22,735 nucleotides of DNA from an uncultured Collinsella sp. (GCA_902465265.1 CABQMF010000032.1:1-22735), one strand, 5' to 3'. Shown: positions 15,128-22,568, counted from the first letter of the stretch. The notes: generated from the letters alone by a model not told the origin. A program made the numbers and translations.

Positions 15128-17863
15128 ATGCAGCGCAACGCATCGGACACTCGCGTCAATCCAGACCTCATCCTCAAGGCAATTGAGAAAGACGAGGTCG
15201 CCGATGACGCTCGAACCAGCCGGGGACACCTCAAGATTTTCTTTGGCTACGCTGCTGGCGCAGGCAAAACCTATGCGATGCTTCAAGCCGCCCACGCCGC
15301 CAAGCGGCGAGGTGTCGACGTCGTCGCGGGATACATCGAGCCGCACGAACGTCCGGCAACTGCCCATCTTGCACAAGGGCTTGAGAACGTGCCCTGTAAA
15401 CTCATCGAGCACAACGGCATTGCGCTCAGCGAGTTCGATCTAGATGCGGCTATCGAACGCGCCCCTCAACTCATCCTTGTCGACGAGCTCGCCCATACGA
15501 ATGCGCCGGGGTCTCGCCACGACAAACGCTATCAAGACGTCGAGGAACTTCTACATGCGGGCATCGACGTCTATACGACCGTGAACGTTCAGCATATCGA
15601 GAGCCTAAACGACATGGTTGCATCCATCACCGGCGTTGTCGTGAGCGAACGAATCCCCGACCGTATCTTCGATGATGCCGACCAGGTCGAGCTCGTCGAC
15701 ATAGAGCCCGAAGACCTACTTGAGCGCCTTCGCGCCGGCCTCGTCTACCGTCCCGCACAAGCCGACCGAGCGCAACAGCATTTTTTTACCGTCGAGAACC
15801 TCACCGCACTCCGAGAAATCGCGCTGCGCCGCTGCGCCGATCGCACCGACCACCTCACAGATGCCGCACGCGTGCTGGGAAACCGTGACTACTACACCAG
15901 GGAGCGTATCTTGGTCTGTGTCTCCCCGGCGCCGACCAATCCCCGCATCGTCCGTGCCGCCGCACGCATGGCGAAAGCGTTTCGCAGCGAGCTCGTCGCC
16001 CTGTTTGTAGAGAGCCCGCGCACGCAAGCCATGAGCGATGATGAGCGCGCCAAGCTTGCAGCCAATATCGCCCTAGCCGAGCAGCTCGGAGCACATATGG
16101 AAACCGTCTATGGCGACGACATCGCGTTTCAGATCTCCGAGTTCGCGCGCCTGTCGGGTATTTCGAAGATCGTCATGGGGCGCACGGGCGAGCGCAGCAG
16201 CGTCCGTCAGGCCCTCTTCGGCCGCAAATCTCTCGTAGAACAGCTCATAACATTCGCCCCGAACCTCGACATTTACATCATTCCAGAACAGTCGACTCCG
16301 CCCTCCCGACCCAAAGGACGCCGCCATGCGCTCGCCCTGCAGCCGCCCAGCAGCCGAAACGTGCTTCGCACGCTGGCCCTCTCTCTTGCCGCCACGGCGA
16401 TCGGCACGGCTTTCCGCCATCTGGGATTTGCCGATTCCAGCATCATATCCCTCTATATCCTCACGGCCCTGCTGACCGCCGTCACCACGACGGGGCGTAT
16501 CTGCACAATCGTATCGAGCGTGCTCTCTGTAGTGCTTTACAACTTCTGCTTTGTCACGCCTCTGTTTTCGCTCGCCAGCTACGACCGAAGCTATCTGGTC
16601 ACGTTCGGCATCATGTTCGCTACCGCTATGGTCGCCGGCGAGTTAACTGCGCGCATCGCCGACAACGCCCGTACATCCGCCGAGAACGCATTCAAAACGC
16701 GCGTACTCCTCGAAACGAACCAGCTCTTGCAGCAAGCCCATAGCGCGGAGGAGTGCGCCCGCGTCGCCATGAACCAACTCGTCAAACTGCTAAAACTCGA
16801 CGTGGTCTTCTACCCCGCCGAACACGGCACGCTCGGCAAGGCGCTCTATGAGTCCGCTGGCACCGAAAACCGATCCGCGTCGCTGCTCACCGACTACGAG
16901 CGCGCCGTTGCAACCTGGACCTACACCAACAACAAGCGCGCGGGCGCAAGCACGCGGACCCTGCCTGAGGCGCGCTGTCTCTACCTCGCGGTTCGCACCG
17001 GCGACAAGGTATTCGGTGTCATCGGCATCGCCCTGGAGGGGCGCGAGATCGAAGCCTTCGAGCATTCGATCGTCCTATCTATCGTAGGTGAATGCGCCTT
17101 GGCGCTCGAAAGCGACCGGGCGGCGCAAGAGCGCGAAGAGGCTGCGGTTTTGGCGAAAAACGAGCAGCTGCGCGCCAACCTTTTGCGCTCCATCGGCCAC
17201 GATTTGAGGACACCCCTCACGGCTATATCCGGATCTGCGGCAATCCTTCGGAAGAGCGACGAGAAGCTCAGCCTCGAACAACGCTGCGATCTTGCCGATG
17301 CCATCTACGACGACTCCCTCTGGCTTATCGATACCGTGGAAAACCTCCTCGCCATCACACGCGTCGAGGACGGCACCATTCGCCTCAACTTAACATCCGA
17401 GCTCATCGACGAGGTCATCGAGGCCGCCCTCAGCCATGTCGCCCAAGCATCGCATGGACGTGCCGTCACCATCGAGCACACTGACGACATCCTGCTGGTA
17501 CGCATCGACGTCCATCTCATCATGCAGGTGCTTACGAATCTCATCATGAACGCCTTCAAATACACGCCCGAGGACTCGACTGTCACCATTAGCGCACGTC
17601 GCGAGGGTGAGTTCATCGTGGTGGACGTCGCAGACGATGGGCCGGGTGTAGCAGACTGCGACAAGCCTCATATCTTTGAGCGCTTCTTCACCTCAAGCAA
17701 TACGCGGCCCGTGGATTCGCGTCGAAGCATCGGCCTTGGGCTGTCGCTCTGCCGCTCCATCGTGGAGGCGCATGGCGGCGTCATCGAAGTTCGCGACAAC
17801 CACCCCCATGGGGCCGTCTTCCGTTTTACCCTGCCTGCCGAGGAGATCGAGATTCATGAATAA
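15128..17863 (+). CDS. kdpD: KdpD, potassium/turgor-sensing histidine kinase
   Basis: A 911-residue membrane kinase that phosphorylates KdpE when K+ is limiting. Order: KdpD N-terminal domain with Walker A GYAAGAGKT (Lys47) and Walker B LILVDELAHTNAPGSRH; a universal-stress-like domain (RILVCVSPAPTNPRIVRAA, then IVMGRTGERSSVRQALFGRK); four membrane segments (from about residue 420, DUF4118 region); a GAF-like domain; the His-kinase core with His691 (SIGHDLRTPLT), N box NLIMNAFKYT, and VADDGPGV / GLGLSLCRSIVEAHGG. Length is near E. coli KdpD (894). ATG at 15128 is chosen because GAAAGG lies 8 nt upstream; in-frame upstream ATGs lack one. It is divergent from kdpF, and its stop overlaps kdpE by 8 nt. 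Confidence 0.96.
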   Translation: MQRNASDTRVNPDLILKAIEKDEVADDARTSRGHLKIFFGYAAGAGKTYAMLQAAHAAKRRGVDVVAGYIEPHERPATAHLAQGLENVPCKLIEHNGIALSEFDLDAAIERAPQLILVDELAHTNAPGSRHDKRYQDVEELLHAGIDVYTTVNVQHIESLNDMVASITGVVVSERIPDRIFDDADQVELVDIEPEDLLERLRAGLVYRPAQADRAQQHFFTVENLTALREIALRRCADRTDHLTDAARVLGNRDYYTRERILVCVSPAPTNPRIVRAAARMAKAFRSELVALFVESPRTQAMSDDERAKLAANIALAEQLGAHMETVYGDDIAFQISEFARLSGISKIVMGRTGERSSVRQALFGRKSLVEQLITFAPNLDIYIIPEQSTPPSRPKGRRHALALQPPSSRNVLRTLALSLAATAIGTAFRHLGFADSSIISLYILTALLTAVTTTGRICTIVSSVLSVVLYNFCFVTPLFSLASYDRSYLVTFGIMFATAMVAGELTARIADNARTSAENAFKTRVLLETNQLLQQAHSAEECARVAMNQLVKLLKLDVVFYPAEHGTLGKALYESAGTENRSASLLTDYERAVATWTYTNNKRAGASTRTLPEARCLYLAVRTGDKVFGVIGIALEGREIEAFEHSIVLSIVGECALALESDRAAQEREEAAVLAKNEQLRANLLRSIGHDLRTPLTAISGSAAILRKSDEKLSLEQRCDLADAIYDDSLWLIDTVENLLAITRVEDGTIRLNLTSELIDEVIEAALSHVAQASHGRAVTIEHTDDILLVRIDVHLIMQVLTNLIMNAFKYTPEDSTVTISARREGEFIVVDVADDGPGVADCDKPHIFERFFTSSNTRPVDSRRSIGLGLSLCRSIVEAHGGVIEVRDNHPHGAVFRFTLPAEEIEIHE

Positions 17864-18560
17864 TGCCGCTAAGCCACGCGTCCTCTTGGTCGAAGACGAC
17901 CTGACCGTTCAAAACCTCGTTTCGACCGCGCTTGACCTTCACGGCTATGTCGTGAGCAAGGTTTGCAACGGCCAGGCCGCCATCATGGATGCGGTGTCGC
18001 ACGGCCCCAGCCTCATCATGCTCGACCTCGGCCTTCCCGACATTGACGGTATCGAGGTCATCACGAAAATCCGAAGCTGGTCGGCAGTCCCCATTATCGT
18101 CATTTCGGCGCGCGCCGAAGATTCCGACAAGATTGCAGCACTTGACGCAGGGGCAGACGACTACCTCACCAAGCCCTTTTCTGTGGATGAGTTGCTCGCG
18201 CGCGTCCGTGCGAATTTGAGGCGCTCCTCGATGGCGTCGAGCGAGTCGACAGAAGCGAGCACGTTCGACAACGGTCCGCTGCATATCGACTACGCCGCGG
18301 GATACGCTACGAAAGACGGACGCGAGCTCTCGCTCACCCCAACCGAGTACAAATTGCTCGTCCTTCTGGCGAAAAACGTCGACAAGGTGCTCACCCACAC
18401 CTTCATCACCCGCGAGATATGGGGCACGAGCTGGGACAGCGATCTGGCGAGCCTGCGCGTGTTCATGCGCACCCTGCGCAAGAAGATCGAGGCAGACCCC
18501 TCTCACCCCAAGATGATTCAGACGCACATGGGTGTCGGGTACCGCATGCAGCGTCTCTAG
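17856..18560 (+). CDS. kdpE: KdpE, response regulator of kdp
   Basis: A 234-residue OmpR-type regulator activated by KdpD. The receiver is intact: acidic pair Asp14/Asp15 (LVEDD; Glu13 adjacent), phospho-acceptor Asp57 (IMLDLGLPD), Ser84 (VISAR) and Lys106 (LTKPF). The C-terminal winged helix (LSLTPTEYKLLVLLAKN ... HTFITREIWG ... LRVFMRTLRKKI ... HMGVGYRM) binds DNA. Its ATG lies within the end of kdpD (ATGAATAA overlap), with GAGGAG about 11 nt upstream, so it is translationally coupled. The probable target is the tandem repeat between kdpF and kdpD. Confidence 0.96.
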   Translation: MNNAAKPRVLLVEDDLTVQNLVSTALDLHGYVVSKVCNGQAAIMDAVSHGPSLIMLDLGLPDIDGIEVITKIRSWSAVPIIVISARAEDSDKIAALDAGADDYLTKPFSVDELLARVRANLRRSSMASSESTEASTFDNGPLHIDYAAGYATKDGRELSLTPTEYKLLVLLAKNVDKVLTHTFITREIWGTSWDSDLASLRVFMRTLRKKIEADPSHPKMIQTHMGVGYRMQRL

Positions 18561-18570
18561 CCCGCCCAAC

Positions 18571-18643
18571 AAAAAGTTGCGGTGGAATACGGAGTAGATA
18601 AGGCCTTTGACAGCCAAAACAGTCCGTATTTCACCGCAACTGA
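18571..18643. repeat. Palindromic element copy 2, between kdpE and the Cys-rich gene
   Basis: The arms GTTGCGGTGGAATACGGA (18576-18593) and TCCGTATTTCACCGCAAC (18623-18640) enclose a 29-nt loop. The stem is complete (one G-U) in plus-strand RNA. The A-run at 18571-18575 gives a T-tract only for minus-strand transcripts. It begins 11 nt after the kdpE stop and could act as a bidirectional terminator. See copy 1 at 10155-10228. Confidence 0.75.
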
Positions 18644-18700
18644 TTTAACGATACCCAAAAAATACTCTTCAACTCGCCGCGCTCTCTCTCAAATGCGCAA

Positions 18701-18732
18701 AGCGCCCCGCGAACGGATGCTCGCGAGGCGCT
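18701..18732 (-). terminator. Terminator after the Cys-rich gene
   Basis: AGCGCCCCGCGA (18701-18712) and TCGCGAGGCGCT (18721-18732) pair over 12 positions with one mismatch and an 8-nt loop. The minus strand continues TTGCGCATTTG. It starts 15 nt past the stop codon. Confidence 0.6.
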
Positions 18733-18746
18733 TGGATGTCTGGGCT

Positions 18747-18947
18747 TTATTTGATACCGCGGCCCAAGTCTTCGGCGATTTTGTCTACGCCCTTAAGTGC
18801 GGCGCACGTCTTTTTGTTGGAGCAATGCCCCGTGCAAACGCCACCCTGAGCGCAGTCAGCGCAGGTGCCCTTGCGGTAGATGCGCACGCACACGGCGACA
18901 AACGCAATACCGATAACAGCCAGTACAACAATATCGATAGGTGCCAT
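18747..18947 (-). CDS. FeoB-associated Cys-rich membrane protein
   Basis: A 66-residue protein with one N-terminal membrane helix (PIDIVVLAVIGIAFVAVCV) and a short cytoplasmic tail rich in Cys (GTCADC, GGVCTGHC, KKTC). This matches the small proteins often found beside FeoB, thought to help Fe2+ transfer or play a FeoC-like role; the exact function is not established. GAGGAGG lies about 6 nt before the ATG. It is downstream of feoB but separated by the feoB terminator, so it probably has its own promoter. An AGTTAACCAC motif shared with the feoA upstream region is 15 nt upstream of its start. Confidence 0.85.
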   Translation of the reverse strand: MAPIDIVVLAVIGIAFVAVCVRIYRKGTCADCAQGGVCTGHCSNKKTCAALKGVDKIAEDLGRGIK

Positions 18948-18961
18948 AGCAAGCCTCCTCT

Positions 18962-18971
18962 AGTTAACCAC
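18962..18971. promoter_or_regulatory. Feo-type motif upstream of the Cys-rich gene
   Basis: AGTTAACCAC is identical to 22123-22132 in the feoA upstream inverted repeat. Here it is a single half-site 15 bp before the start codon. Confidence 0.35.
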
Positions 18972-18997
18972 CACTTACTTTACCCCATCCTCCACCT

Positions 18998-19024
18998 ACC
19001 AATAAGGGACAGATTTATATTGGT
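18998..19024. repeat. Small inverted repeat upstream of the Cys-rich gene
   Basis: ACCAATA (18998-19004) and TATTGGT (19018-19024) are perfect 7-bp arms with a 13-bp spacer containing AGGGACAG. A TATAAA possible -10 for the minus strand lies within it (19014-19019). It could be an operator or a short intergenic repeat. Confidence 0.35.
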
Positions 19025-19059
19025 CGGTTTTATCTGCGGAAACGTCACATCTCCCCCAC

Positions 19060-19093
19060 CAAAAAGCCCGAGTGTCGCTGGGACACCCGGGCT
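19060..19093 (-). terminator. feoB terminator
   Basis: AGCCCG-A-GTGTC (19065-19076) pairs with GACAC-C-CGGGCT (19082-19093), a 12-position stem with one mismatch and a 5-nt loop. The minus strand continues TTTTTGG. It lies 30 nt after the feoB stop. Confidence 0.8.
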
Positions 19094-19122
19094 CGTGAAA
19101 AGGGGCTAGTCCTTATTCGGAC

Positions 19123-21450
19123 TTAAGCGGAAACTGCGGCGGAAGCAGTGTTGGTCTCGTCCTCGTCGGTCCATGCATGTTTGGGCATGGGGCGAAAGAT
19201 CTGGAAGAGCATCGCAACCAGCAGCACGATGGCCACAACCGTCCAGATACCAAACTGTCCCAACACAAGCAGGTTGTAGAACTGGTTGATGAACAGGCCG
19301 ATCACCCAGGCAAAGGCGCACTCGTAGCCGATGGCAATCGCAGTCCACTTACCAGAGTCCATCTGGTTGCGGATGGTACCCATGGCGGCAAAGCACGGGG
19401 CGCACAGCAGGTTGAAGGCACCGAAGGCCACGCAAGCGCCCATGGTCGGGAACATGCCGGCAAACGCGGTCCACAGGCTCGGGTCGGTCTCGGCGGCATC
19501 GGCCACGGACAGCAGCGAGCCGGCGGTGGCGACGACGTTCTCCTTGGCGACAAGGCCAGAGACGGTCAGTGCGGTGGCCTGCCAGGTGCTAAAGCCGAGC
19601 GGGGCGAAGATCCAAGCGACCAGGTTGCCGAGCATGGCAAGCACGGAGTAGTCCATGAACTCCTCGGGGATGCCGTCCATCGCAGGCAGGAAGCCAAAGG
19701 AACCGTTGTAGCTACCAAAGTTGGACAGGAACCAAACCACGACGGTGGACGCGAAGATGACCGTACCGGCCTTCTTGATAAAGGCCCAGCAGCGCTCCCA
19801 CACGTGCAGCGCCCAAGAGCGGATCGCCGGGAAGTGGTAGGCGGGAAGCTCCATAACGAACGGCGTCGGGCGACCGGCGAAGAGCTTGGTCTTCTTGAGC
19901 ATGAGGCCCGAGGCGATGACGGCAAAGACGCCCAGGAAGTAGAAGAGCGGGCTGATCCACGCAGCGGTGGTGGAAGAATCGCCGATGATGGAACCCATGA
20001 GCAGGGCGATGATCGGCAGCTTGGCGCCACAGGGAATGAACGTGGTGGTCATGACCGTCATACGGCGGTCCTTCTCGTTCTCGATGGTCTTGGTGGCCAT
20101 GACGCCGGGGACGCCGCAGCCCGAGGACACGAGCATGGGGATAAAGGACTTACCGGACAGGCCAAAGCGGCGGAACACGCGGTCCATGATGAAGGCGACG
20201 CGGGCCATATAGCCGCAGTCCTCCAGGAAAGACAGCATCACGAACAGCAGGAACATCTGCGGGACGAAGCCGAAGATTGCGCCCAGACCACCAACGATAC
20301 CGTCGCAGACCAGCGAATCGACCAGGCCACCGTCCTCGGTGCCGCCCGCCACAAGGGCGTCGTGCACCACGGTGGTGATACCCGGGACATAGGGGCCGTA
20401 CTGCGCCGGGTCGACCGAGTCGGCATTGTCGCCCGCAGCCTCGACGGCCGCGTCGTAGGCGTCGCGGCCCTGACCGAGCACGTACCAGCCGTCGGTGCCG
20501 AAGAGCTGATCGTTGGTGAAGTCGGTCACCGTGCCGCCCAAGGTAGAAACGGCGATGTAGTACACGCAGAACATGATGACCACAAAGATCGGCAAGCCCA
20601 GGATACGGTTGGTAACCACGCGGTCGATCTTCTCGGAGGTGCTCATCTTGGCCGGGGCCTTGGTGAGGCACTCGTCGATGATGTGCGCGATGACGCCGTA
20701 GCGCTCGCCGGTGATGATGGACTCAGCGTCATCGTCGCAATCCTGCTCGCACTGAGCGACCAGCTCTTCGACGCGAGCGGCCTTCTCCTTGGTGAGGTTG
20801 ACGAGCTTGCAGGCGTCCGCATCGCGCTCGAACAGCTTGACGGCATAGTAGCGACGCTTGTTGGCGGGAACGCTTGCCGGCAGGTTGTTCTCGATGTGGC
20901 CCAGAACGTCCTCGATGGAGGAATCGAACTTATGCTCCGGCACCTGGCCCTTAGAAGCAGCGGACTTCTTGACCTGCTCGAAGAGCTCCTTGATGCCCTT
21001 GTTCTTAAGAGCCGAGATCATCATGACCGGACAACCGAGCTTCTTGGAGAGCTTGTCCGTGTCGATCTTGTCGCCGTTCTTCTCGACCAGATCGGCCATG
21101 TTGAGGGCAACGACCACAGGCAGGCCGGTCTCGATGACCTGAAGCGCCAGGTACAGGTTGCGCTCCAGGTTGGTGGCATCGACCACCTGAACGACAACAT
21201 CGGGCTCGCCGCTCATGAGGTAATCGCGCGAGCATTGCTCCTCGGGGCTGTAGGGGGAAAGCGAGTAGATGCCAGGGAGGTCCGTGATGGTAACGTTCTT
21301 GTCGCTTAGGAGCTTGGCTTCCTTTTTCTCAACCGTGACGCCGGGCCAGTTGCCAACGTAGCCGTTGGCGCCGGTAATCAGGTTGAAAAGCGTGGTCTTG
21401 CCGCAGTTGGGGTTACCCGCCAGCGCGACATGGATCTGAGAATCCGCCAT
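19123..21450 (-). CDS. feoB: FeoB, ferrous iron transporter with GTPase domain
   Basis: A 775-residue inner-membrane Fe2+ importer. The N-terminal G domain has G1 GNPNCGKT (12-19), switch region NWPGVTVEKKEA, G3 DLPG (57-60), G4 NMAD (117-120) and G5-like SAL (146-148), followed by a helical GDI-like segment. The membrane part has the two Gate regions, with SFLEDCGYMARVAFIMDR, SSGCGVPGVMATKT and FIPCGAKLPI conserved. After the first membrane span there is a long polar loop (about residues 307-385) with no equivalent I recall in E. coli FeoB. The start at 21448-21450 has AAGGA 5 nt upstream. It lies 123 nt downstream of feoA, with an operator-like repeat and a hairpin between. Confidence 0.96.
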   Translation of the reverse strand: MADSQIHVALAGNPNCGKTTLFNLITGANGYVGNWPGVTVEKKEAKLLSDKNVTITDLPGIYSLSPYSPEEQCSRDYLMSGEPDVVVQVVDATNLERNLYLALQVIETGLPVVVALNMADLVEKNGDKIDTDKLSKKLGCPVMMISALKNKGIKELFEQVKKSAASKGQVPEHKFDSSIEDVLGHIENNLPASVPANKRRYYAVKLFERDADACKLVNLTKEKAARVEELVAQCEQDCDDDAESIITGERYGVIAHIIDECLTKAPAKMSTSEKIDRVVTNRILGLPIFVVIMFCVYYIAVSTLGGTVTDFTNDQLFGTDGWYVLGQGRDAYDAAVEAAGDNADSVDPAQYGPYVPGITTVVHDALVAGGTEDGGLVDSLVCDGIVGGLGAIFGFVPQMFLLFVMLSFLEDCGYMARVAFIMDRVFRRFGLSGKSFIPMLVSSGCGVPGVMATKTIENEKDRRMTVMTTTFIPCGAKLPIIALLMGSIIGDSSTTAAWISPLFYFLGVFAVIASGLMLKKTKLFAGRPTPFVMELPAYHFPAIRSWALHVWERCWAFIKKAGTVIFASTVVVWFLSNFGSYNGSFGFLPAMDGIPEEFMDYSVLAMLGNLVAWIFAPLGFSTWQATALTVSGLVAKENVVATAGSLLSVADAAETDPSLWTAFAGMFPTMGACVAFGAFNLLCAPCFAAMGTIRNQMDSGKWTAIAIGYECAFAWVIGLFINQFYNLLVLGQFGIWTVVAIVLLVAMLFQIFRPMPKHAWTDEDETNTASAAVSA

Positions 21451-21470
21451 TCAATCCTTCTTCCTTGTGT

Positions 21471-21496
21471 GCCTGCGCTGCTTTCTCCGCGCAGGC
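21471..21496 (-). other. Hairpin abutting the feoB ribosome site
   Basis: GCCTGCGC (21471-21478) and GCGCAGGC (21489-21496) form a perfect 8-bp stem with a 10-nt loop and no T-tract. It ends about 20 nt before the feoB start and a few bases from its ribosome site, so it could protect or modulate the feoB message. Confidence 0.5.
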
Positions 21497-21525
21497 TGGA
21501 TAATGTGCTTCAAAGATGCTGCATT

Positions 21526-21545
21526 AAGTTAGAAAAACCTAACTT
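21526..21545. promoter_or_regulatory. Inverted repeat between feoA and feoB
   Basis: AAGTTAG (21526-21532) and CTAACTT (21539-21545) are 7-bp arms around 6 bp. The pattern resembles DtxR/IdeR-type boxes (TTAGGTTAGCCTAACCTAA). It suggests a second, metal-controlled promoter for feoB, or a weak attenuating hairpin. Confidence 0.4.
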
Positions 21546-21573
21546 TATCTGCAGAAATATGCGCCGCGAGTCC

Positions 21574-21795
21574 TTACTGAACCTCGACGACGGCGGCCTC
21601 CTCCTTGCGGATGGAAAGCTCGTAGCCGCGCACGTTGATCTCGACCGGATCACCGAGCGGTGCAACCTTCACGACCTTGAACGAAGTGCCCTTGATGAGC
21701 CCCAGGTCCATAAGGTGGCGGCGAAGCGCGCCCTCACCGTGAAGCTTGACGATGGTAGAGCTCTCGCCCACCTTAACGTCACCCAACGTCTTCAT
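21574..21795 (-). CDS. feoA: FeoA, SH3-like iron-transport partner (copy adjacent to feoB)
   Basis: A 73-residue cytosolic protein with the FeoA beta-barrel pattern (LGDVKVGESSTIVKL, LRRHLMDLGLIKGTSFKVVK, PLGDPVEINVRGYELSIRKE). FeoA is needed for FeoB-driven Fe2+ uptake and is thought to act on its G domain. GGGGG lies about 10 nt and AGAGG 1 nt before the ATG. It is the middle gene of a minus-strand feoA-feoA-feoB order, 39 nt after the other FeoA-like gene. Confidence 0.92.
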   Translation of the reverse strand: MKTLGDVKVGESSTIVKLHGEGALRRHLMDLGLIKGTSFKVVKVAPLGDPVEINVRGYELSIRKEEAAVVEVQ

Positions 21796-21834
21796 CCTCT
21801 TGTCCCCCTTTCGGTTTTTATGAAATGCTGCGAA

Positions 21835-22077
21835 CTAACCGACGGTCATGATGTGCATGGCAACCTTGGAATCGATGCCAAAGCGTGCGCCCAGCACCGT
21901 GACGATGATATTGGCGCCACTCGAGCTCACCACGTGGATTTCGTTGCCCTCGACAAAGCCGAGGTCCTTAAGGTGGTGTTTCATGTCCTCATTGCCCTTT
22001 ACACGAGACACGCGCACGGTTTCGCCCGCTTTTACCATCGAAAGCGGCATGGCCGGCATCTGCGGTCCGCAAGACAT
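21835..22077 (-). CDS. Second FeoA-domain protein
   Basis: An 80-residue paralogue of FeoA: SMVKAGETVRVSRVKG, HHLKDLGFVEGNEIHVV, NIIVTVLGARFGIDSKVAMH. It carries a short N-terminal extension (MSCGPQMPAMPLS) with one Cys, lacking in the other copy. AGGAG lies 7-8 nt before the ATG. It is the first gene of the feo cluster, directly after the AAAAGTTAACC inverted repeat. Two FeoA proteins beside one FeoB occur in several Gram-positives; whether they form a heteromer is unknown. Confidence 0.9.
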   Translation of the reverse strand: MSCGPQMPAMPLSMVKAGETVRVSRVKGNEDMKHHLKDLGFVEGNEIHVVSSSGANIIVTVLGARFGIDSKVAMHIMTVG

Positions 22078-22119
22078 GAGTTGCTCCTAACGTCAGTTCG
22101 TCCTCAACATCGACGCGAT

Positions 22120-22173
22120 AAAAGTTAACCACGTCTATGTTCGCTTTAGTAAACTAGCACGCGGTTAACTTTT
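22120..22173. promoter_or_regulatory. Inverted-repeat operator candidate of the feo operon
   Basis: AAAAGTTAACC (22120-22130) and GGTTAACTTTT (22163-22173) are perfect 11-bp arms 32 bp apart, in the region expected to hold the feo promoter. Each arm contains a GTTAAC palindrome. Two separate operator half-elements flanking a promoter would suit a DtxR/IdeR- or Fur-type repressor; the regulator cannot be named. Confidence 0.5.
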
Positions 22174-22220
22174 TGGAAAGGGTCCCCATTCAGATTTCGA
22201 AAAAGTTTCCTATACGAAAC

Positions 22221-22256
22221 AAAAAGGCGCGGCAAAGGACCATCCTTTACCACGCC
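22221..22256 (-). terminator. Terminator after the HPr-like gene
   Basis: GGCGCGGCAAAGGA (22226-22239) and TCCTTTACCACGCC (22243-22256) form a 14-bp stem with a 3-nt loop. The two mismatches on plus become G-U pairs in minus-strand RNA, which continues TTTTTGTTTCG. It begins 9 nt after the stop. Confidence 0.85.
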
Positions 22257-22265
22257 CTGTCCTGC

Positions 22266-22514
22266 TTAAAGCGAGAGATTTCTGATCGACGTAACGCAGG
22301 AAGCCTCGTCTACGCCCGAAACGCGAAAGATGATGTCCTCGCCGCACTCGCCGTAGAGAGCCATGAGGCCCATAACATCGCGGCCATCCGTGTGGCGATC
22401 GCCGATACTGACTGACACGTCGCTACGATGCTTGGCAATGATGTCATAGAGCAGCGCAACCGGGCGGGCATGTAATCCCAACGGATCTTTAATCGTCTTT
22501 GTAAACTCGACCAT
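22266..22514 (-). CDS. HPr-family phosphocarrier protein with Asp46
   Basis: An 82-residue protein aligning without gaps to HPr, which carries phosphate from Enzyme I to PTS sugar permeases. His15 lies in the active-site motif GLHARPV. The region around residue 46 reads RDVMGLMAL where B. subtilis HPr has KSIMGVMSL, so the regulatory Ser46 is Asp46. An Asp there mimics phospho-Ser in B. subtilis work. The start at 22512-22514 is set by GGAGGGG and by His falling at position 15; a longer in-frame start (22559) would add 15 residues with no homology. No ptsI is in the window. It may be the main HPr or a regulatory paralogue. Confidence 0.85.
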   Translation of the reverse strand: MVEFTKTIKDPLGLHARPVALLYDIIAKHRSDVSVSIGDRHTDGRDVMGLMALYGECGEDIIFRVSGVDEASCVTSIRNLSL

Positions 22515-22568
22515 GTCCCCTCCCACGACATCGCACATTCGGCCGGCAAACCCAGCCACGTGGTAGTT

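Noticed and set aside
10155..18643. Insertion sequence or transposon ends around kdp
   Set aside because: The flanking elements are short palindromes with a terminator-like T-tract. No transposase gene and no target-site duplication were seen.
19177..21309. A 710-codon plus-strand open frame opposite feoB
   Set aside because: It is the reverse-strand shadow of FeoB; its composition is dominated by His, Asp, Gly and Arg with no recognisable domain.
22120..22173. Classical Fur box upstream of feo
   Set aside because: No GATAATGATAATCATTATC-like hexamer array is visible. The GTTAAC-centred arms fit a DtxR-type or unknown regulator better.
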